DNA from: DAITAZ01 sp036824045
GTDB taxonomy: Bacteria > Pseudomonadota > Gammaproteobacteria > Burkholderiales > Rhodocyclaceae
Length of the DNA stretch: 64,000 bases
Reading direction: 5' to 3'
Assembly (NCBI GenBank): GCA_036824045.1
Contig: DAITAZ010000010.1
Span: forward strand, 30,463-94,462
Shown piece by piece: positions 60,779-64,000 of this stretch (positions are counted from its first letter, which is position 1; each line of letters starts with the position of its first letter). The translations under genes were made by a program, and so were the position numbers. The notes beneath the pieces are model-generated. The model saw only the letters and a program-made list of their open reading frames with translations. It made no database searches and was not told where the DNA came from.

Positions 60779-61972
60779 TTACAGGTAATTGAACAAGGAA
60801 AGCCTGGAGATCTGCATGAAGGACTTCTGCGCCGCTTCGAGCACGGTCTGTTGCTGGCTCAGTCGCGTGAGCGCTTCGGCGTAGTCCAGGTCATTCAGGC
60901 TGGACAGCACCTGCGCGTACTGGGCATCCAGATCCTCGCTCACGCTCTCCAGGCTTTCGATTTCGGTAAGCCGGGAACCCACCGAGGCATGCACCCTCAG
61001 CACGGATTCCGTGGCGTTGTCCAGATTGGTGAGGGCCGTACCAATGGCATTGCCTACCTGGGTGGAACCACCGGTTTCGAGGGTACTGATAAGGTCGGAC
61101 ACGGTGGCAAAGACGCTTTGCTCGGTGCTGGGAGCCACGTCGAAGGTGTCGGTGGCCGAAGGCGTGCCTTTGATGCTCAACGACATGCCGTCGAACGCAA
61201 TTTCAGCACCGTCAGTGTAGTTGCCGGTACTCACCGTAGCGCTGGTGCTCTGGTCCACCACCTGATAGGTGAGTGTTGAACCAGAGAGGGCAAAGCTGAT
61301 CTGGTACGAATGGCCGGTGATCAGCGTCGGATCGGTAACCGTTCCGCTATCGATAATGCCGCTGCCCGTGTTCGAGGTGGCAGCCGAGGTGGTGAAGGTT
61401 CCGTTGCCGCTGCGTGCCCGCATGAACAACTCGCTCCCCGAATTGGTCACCGCCAGGTAACGGGAAGGGGACACCCGCACCGAACGGGTGCCGTCGTCTC
61501 CGTGGTAGCTCACACCGGAGTCCACATTGCCGGAAAACGGCTGAGTGTCCCCCTGTAGCCCGGCAAAGAGGAACTCGCCCTCCCCGTTCTGGCTGTTGGC
61601 CAGCCCCACCAGCTCATCAAACCGAGCCCGCAGATCCTTGGCAATCGCCTTGCGATCGTCTTGACTGAGCACGGAATTGCCCGCTGCAACCACCCGCTCG
61701 CGAATGTAGGTCAGGTTGTCGGTCACCGCGGAGAGACGGCTTTCCACCAGCGAGAGGGTGTCCTTGGCCACGCCCTGGCCGTACTGGAACTGGGCGTTGA
61801 GCTCCTTGGACTGTGTAACCTCCAGAGTGCGCACCGAACCCACGGGATCGTCGGAGGGGCTCAGTATCTTGCGGCCCGAAGCCACTTGCTGCTGGGTGCG
61901 CAGCAGGCTGGCGCTGCCGCTCTGGATAGACGCCAGCCCCGAGCTGTAGATCATGTTGGTGGATACGCGCAT
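60779..61972 (-). CDS. flgL: Flagellar hook-associated protein 3, FlgL
   Basis: 397 aa. The N-terminus MRVSTNMIYSSGLASIQSGS and the coiled segment LLRTQQQVASGRKILSPSDD are flagellin-like, and the C-terminus (LSQQQTVLEAAQKSFMQIS, ending SLFNYL) is typical of FlgL. The middle has a variable Ser/Thr-rich domain. It joins hook and filament. 28 bp after flgK. Confidence 0.96.
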   Translation of the reverse strand: MRVSTNMIYSSGLASIQSGSASLLRTQQQVASGRKILSPSDDPVGSVRTLEVTQSKELNAQFQYGQGVAKDTLSLVESRLSAVTDNLTYIRERVVAAGNSVLSQDDRKAIAKDLRARFDELVGLANSQNGEGEFLFAGLQGDTQPFSGNVDSGVSYHGDDGTRSVRVSPSRYLAVTNSGSELFMRARSGNGTFTTSAATSNTGSGIIDSGTVTDPTLITGHSYQISFALSGSTLTYQVVDQSTSATVSTGNYTDGAEIAFDGMSLSIKGTPSATDTFDVAPSTEQSVFATVSDLISTLETGGSTQVGNAIGTALTNLDNATESVLRVHASVGSRLTEIESLESVSEDLDAQYAQVLSSLNDLDYAEALTRLSQQQTVLEAAQKSFMQISRLSLFNYL

Positions 61973-62000
61973 GGTTTGCTCCTCAGCCTGTTCCGCCCGC

Positions 62001-63929
62001 TCAGGCGCCCATGCCGAGCACGGTGTCGAACAACTTGTTTGCCACTTCGATGGTTTTGGCTGCAGCCTGGTAGGCCTGCTGATAGCGCAACAGCTTGGCC
62101 ATCTCCTCGTCCAGATTGACGCCTGAAACCGAATCCCGGGCCGCCTCGGTCTGGCTGACCAGATTGGTCTGGGCGGCAGCGGCCACTTGTACCTCCTGCG
62201 CCTTGTTGCCCACCGTGCTCACCATCTGCGAATAGGCAGACTGGTAGTTGGCCGTTCCACCCGCCATGGTCTTGTCGGTTTGCAGCTTGCCGATGGCCAG
62301 CAGGTTGCGGTTGTCGGACACCCCGCTGGTATTGGCACCCACGGTGAACTGATCGCCCGTCCTCGCCACGCCGGAAACCTGCGCCGTCCAACCGTTGTAG
62401 CTGATATCCGCGCCGGAGGTGTACCCCACGCCCGTGGCCAGATTCGTACCCAGGGTGGTATCCACCACGTCGAAGGTGGTAGCCGATGTGAAGCGGATCT
62501 CGACGCTGTTCTTGAGGTTGGGGTCCGCAGGCGGCGGTGCGTTGACAGTGCCGGCGCTGATACTGGCAGTACCGGTATTCCCGGCGGTCTGCCCGGTCCG
62601 GATGGGGGCGGCTGCAGCAATTTCGCGAGGATCGGTGATCGCCACCTCCAGGTTCTGGGCAGCGTTGCGGGTAGGCCGGATGAGAAAGCTGTCCCCCGCC
62701 TGGTCGGAGCCGGAACTCAATGTCAGCGAAAAACCATCCACACTGGCCGGCAGCGCGGCGTTGTTCACCAGGGTGGTGTTGTCGGACAGGCGCACCAAGG
62801 TGTAGCTGCCCCCACCATTGGAGGTCAAGCGGTAATCGCTGGTCGTCAGCGCTGCGGCATCGGTGATGCCAACGCTGAAGGCCGCATCGCCCGCGTTGGC
62901 AGGGCTGTTCCGGGCAATGGCCTCGCCGGCCGGCGGGATAAAGAAGTCGCCGCCCGCCACGCCATTCAGATCCTGGCCCAACTGGTGCTGGGCGTTGATC
63001 GTCTGGGCCATGCCAGCGGCGATCCGGCCCAGGGCGCTTTGCGCCTGATCGAGGGTCTCGCTGCGGAAGCCGAGTGCCCCGGCAAGCTTGCCGCCGCTCA
63101 CCGCACTCTCCGGCAGTTCCACCACGGTGCCACCTGCAGTGGTCAGCCCCACGCTCAGGCGGTTGGGATCGTCGGCGGAAGGAACCGCTTCGAGGCTGTA
63201 GGCCTGGGCGCCTACAACCAGGGGCTGACCATTGCCGATGTAGACGTTGTAGGAACCGTCACTCTGCACCGCCGTATTGACACGCACTTCCTTGTTCAGC
63301 TCGGCAATGAGCTGTTCGCGCTGGTCCAGCAGATCATTGGGAGTCTGCCCTTCGCCATAGCCCTGAGCCACGTGAATGCGCTCGTTGATATCGGCGATCT
63401 GGCGGGCATAGCTGCTGATCAGCTCTGTCGAACTGGAGACGACGCTATTGACGCCCTGTTGCATCTCGGTCATCCGCGCATCCAGGGCCTGAAAGCGACT
63501 GGCAAGCGCCTGGCTGGATGCCAGCATGGTTTGCCGGGCGGGGATGGACGAGGGATTGGCCGAGACTTCCGCCGCGGCGGAGAAGAACTCCTGCACCGCC
63601 GGACTCAATCCAGCGCTGGTGTCCGCCAGCAGATTGTCCAGCTCTGCGATCTGCTGGCTGTACTGATCCAGCTCGGACGATCGCGTCTGCGCCGTCAGCA
63701 CCTGGCGCGCCAAGTGCTGGTCATAGACCCGCTTGACCGTATCCACGCTGGTACCCTGCCCCAGATACCCCGCACCGGTGTAGAGGGGCAGGTTGGAAGA
63801 CTGGATCGTCTCCTGCCGCGTGTAGCCGGGTGTCGATGCGTTGGCCACGTTGTGCCCGGCCGTGAGCAGGCCAAGATTGGCTGCCCGCAGGCCCGAGAGG
63901 CCGATGGAGGTAATGCTGTTGGTCGCCAT
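62001..63929 (-). CDS. flgK: Flagellar hook-associated protein 1, FlgK
   Basis: 642 aa. The N-terminal motif GLSGLRAANLGLLTAGHNVA followed by NASTPGYTRQ is diagnostic; the C-terminus SGVNLDEEMAKLLRYQQAYQ ends in the usual helical domain (ANKLFDTVLGMGA). The central region (about 350-560) is a variable Gly/Thr-rich insert. Upstream of the ATG is a GGGGCCGG tract. It forms the first hook-filament junction ring. A long opposite-strand frame covers it but is an artefact of the GC bias. Confidence 0.96.
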   Translation of the reverse strand: MATNSITSIGLSGLRAANLGLLTAGHNVANASTPGYTRQETIQSSNLPLYTGAGYLGQGTSVDTVKRVYDQHLARQVLTAQTRSSELDQYSQQIAELDNLLADTSAGLSPAVQEFFSAAAEVSANPSSIPARQTMLASSQALASRFQALDARMTEMQQGVNSVVSSSTELISSYARQIADINERIHVAQGYGEGQTPNDLLDQREQLIAELNKEVRVNTAVQSDGSYNVYIGNGQPLVVGAQAYSLEAVPSADDPNRLSVGLTTAGGTVVELPESAVSGGKLAGALGFRSETLDQAQSALGRIAAGMAQTINAQHQLGQDLNGVAGGDFFIPPAGEAIARNSPANAGDAAFSVGITDAAALTTSDYRLTSNGGGSYTLVRLSDNTTLVNNAALPASVDGFSLTLSSGSDQAGDSFLIRPTRNAAQNLEVAITDPREIAAAAPIRTGQTAGNTGTASISAGTVNAPPPADPNLKNSVEIRFTSATTFDVVDTTLGTNLATGVGYTSGADISYNGWTAQVSGVARTGDQFTVGANTSGVSDNRNLLAIGKLQTDKTMAGGTANYQSAYSQMVSTVGNKAQEVQVAAAAQTNLVSQTEAARDSVSGVNLDEEMAKLLRYQQAYQAAAKTIEVANKLFDTVLGMGA

Positions 63930-63960
63930 GTGTGCCGGCCCCTTTTATTCCACTTTCGCG

Positions 63961-64000
63961 TCACACGGAATTATCGGCAGGCGACGCGGGATCCTTAGGG
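63961..64000 (-). CDS. Possible C-terminal end of a flagellar gene (flgJ-like), partial
   Basis: A frame enters from the right edge and ends in a TGA at 63963-63961, reading PKDPASPADNSV. It lies 31 bp upstream of flgK, where flgJ normally ends. Only 12 residues are visible, so the identity rests on gene order alone. Confidence 0.3.
   Translation of the reverse strand, partial: PKDPASPADNSV

Noticed and set aside
62187..63998. 603-aa open frame opposite flgK
   Set aside because: Antisense shadow; repetitive Gly/Arg/His composition and no recognisable motif.
1..64000. Prophage, insertion sequence, integron or CRISPR array
   Set aside because: No transposase, integrase, phage gene, terminal repeat or regularly spaced repeat was seen; the tRNA cluster has no integrase or repeated tRNA end beside it.

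Overview
The window is GC-rich, densely coded bacterial chromosome that fits a respiratory, flagellated, biofilm-forming betaproteobacterium, probably Rhodocyclales-like; I cannot name the genus. The evidence is a phasin with a lysine/alanine-rich tail, a ccoNOQP-ccoGH cluster with DUF3149, a DUF2189-DUF2788 pair, the order dapC-dapD-pilU-dapE-prmB, a complete pgaABCD operon, and FNR/ANR-type boxes. Almost everything is ordinary chromosomal gene content. I see no insertion sequence, prophage, plasmid gene or CRISPR array.

Layout. 1-4.4 kb: a partial RmuC-like gene, an EAL phosphodiesterase and an FtsX-type permease. 4.4-8.7 kb: alr-radA (coupled to the permease), lplT and a DUF2237 gene. 8.7-11.2 kb: a prolyl aminopeptidase divergent from a MATE exporter. 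11.2-17.1 kb: a long leftward series (35-aa membrane peptide, tsaB, rimI, family-4 UDG, lemA, two TPM-domain genes, tadA, L,D-transpeptidase, GNAT). 17.2-20.3 kb: two small secreted proteins and an OmpR/EnvZ pair. 20.3-25.8 kb: clpB with a sigma-32 promoter, a CoA-transferase and a phasin. 25.9-31.7 kb: moaE-moaD-moeA-mobB, an unassigned ATP-grasp protein and a DinG/YoaA helicase. 31.8-32.1 kb: tRNA-Pro, tRNA-Arg and tRNA-His behind one strong promoter. 32.1-36.4 kb: QmcA-type SPFH protein with NfeD, a beta-CASP nuclease, and a uspA-hemerythrin-membrane protein operon. 36.8-42.8 kb: pgaABCD. 42.9-49.1 kb: cbb3 oxidase and assembly genes. 49.6-53.2 kb: dut, coaBC, radC, DUF2189 and DUF2788. 53.3-58.7 kb: dapC, dapD, pilU, dapE, prmB. 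59.0-64.0 kb: an Rcp1-type response regulator, a glutathione peroxidase, a lipoprotein, flgL and flgK.

The most interesting signal is an oxygen-responsive theme. Three perfect FNR/ANR-type dyads (35010-35023, 49157-49170, 49396-49409) each lie with their centre exactly 28.5 bp from a plausible -10 hexamer, which is class II activator geometry. One drives uspA-hemerythrin and one drives ccoN. The third drives no annotated gene: it would start a transcript of about 117 nt that ends at a strong intrinsic terminator, a good candidate for an anaerobically induced small RNA resembling FnrS/AniS. The cbb3 subunit CcoP carries an extra C-terminal OmpA-like domain with the peptidoglycan-contact Asp and Arg retained, so the oxidase may be tethered to the cell wall. 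In the pga operon, PgaB lacks a lipobox and has lost the part of its C-terminal domain where the FHDD-type catalytic aspartate lies.

Coordinates follow the numbered sequence. Where a gene start differs from the longest reading frame, the reason is given in the entry.
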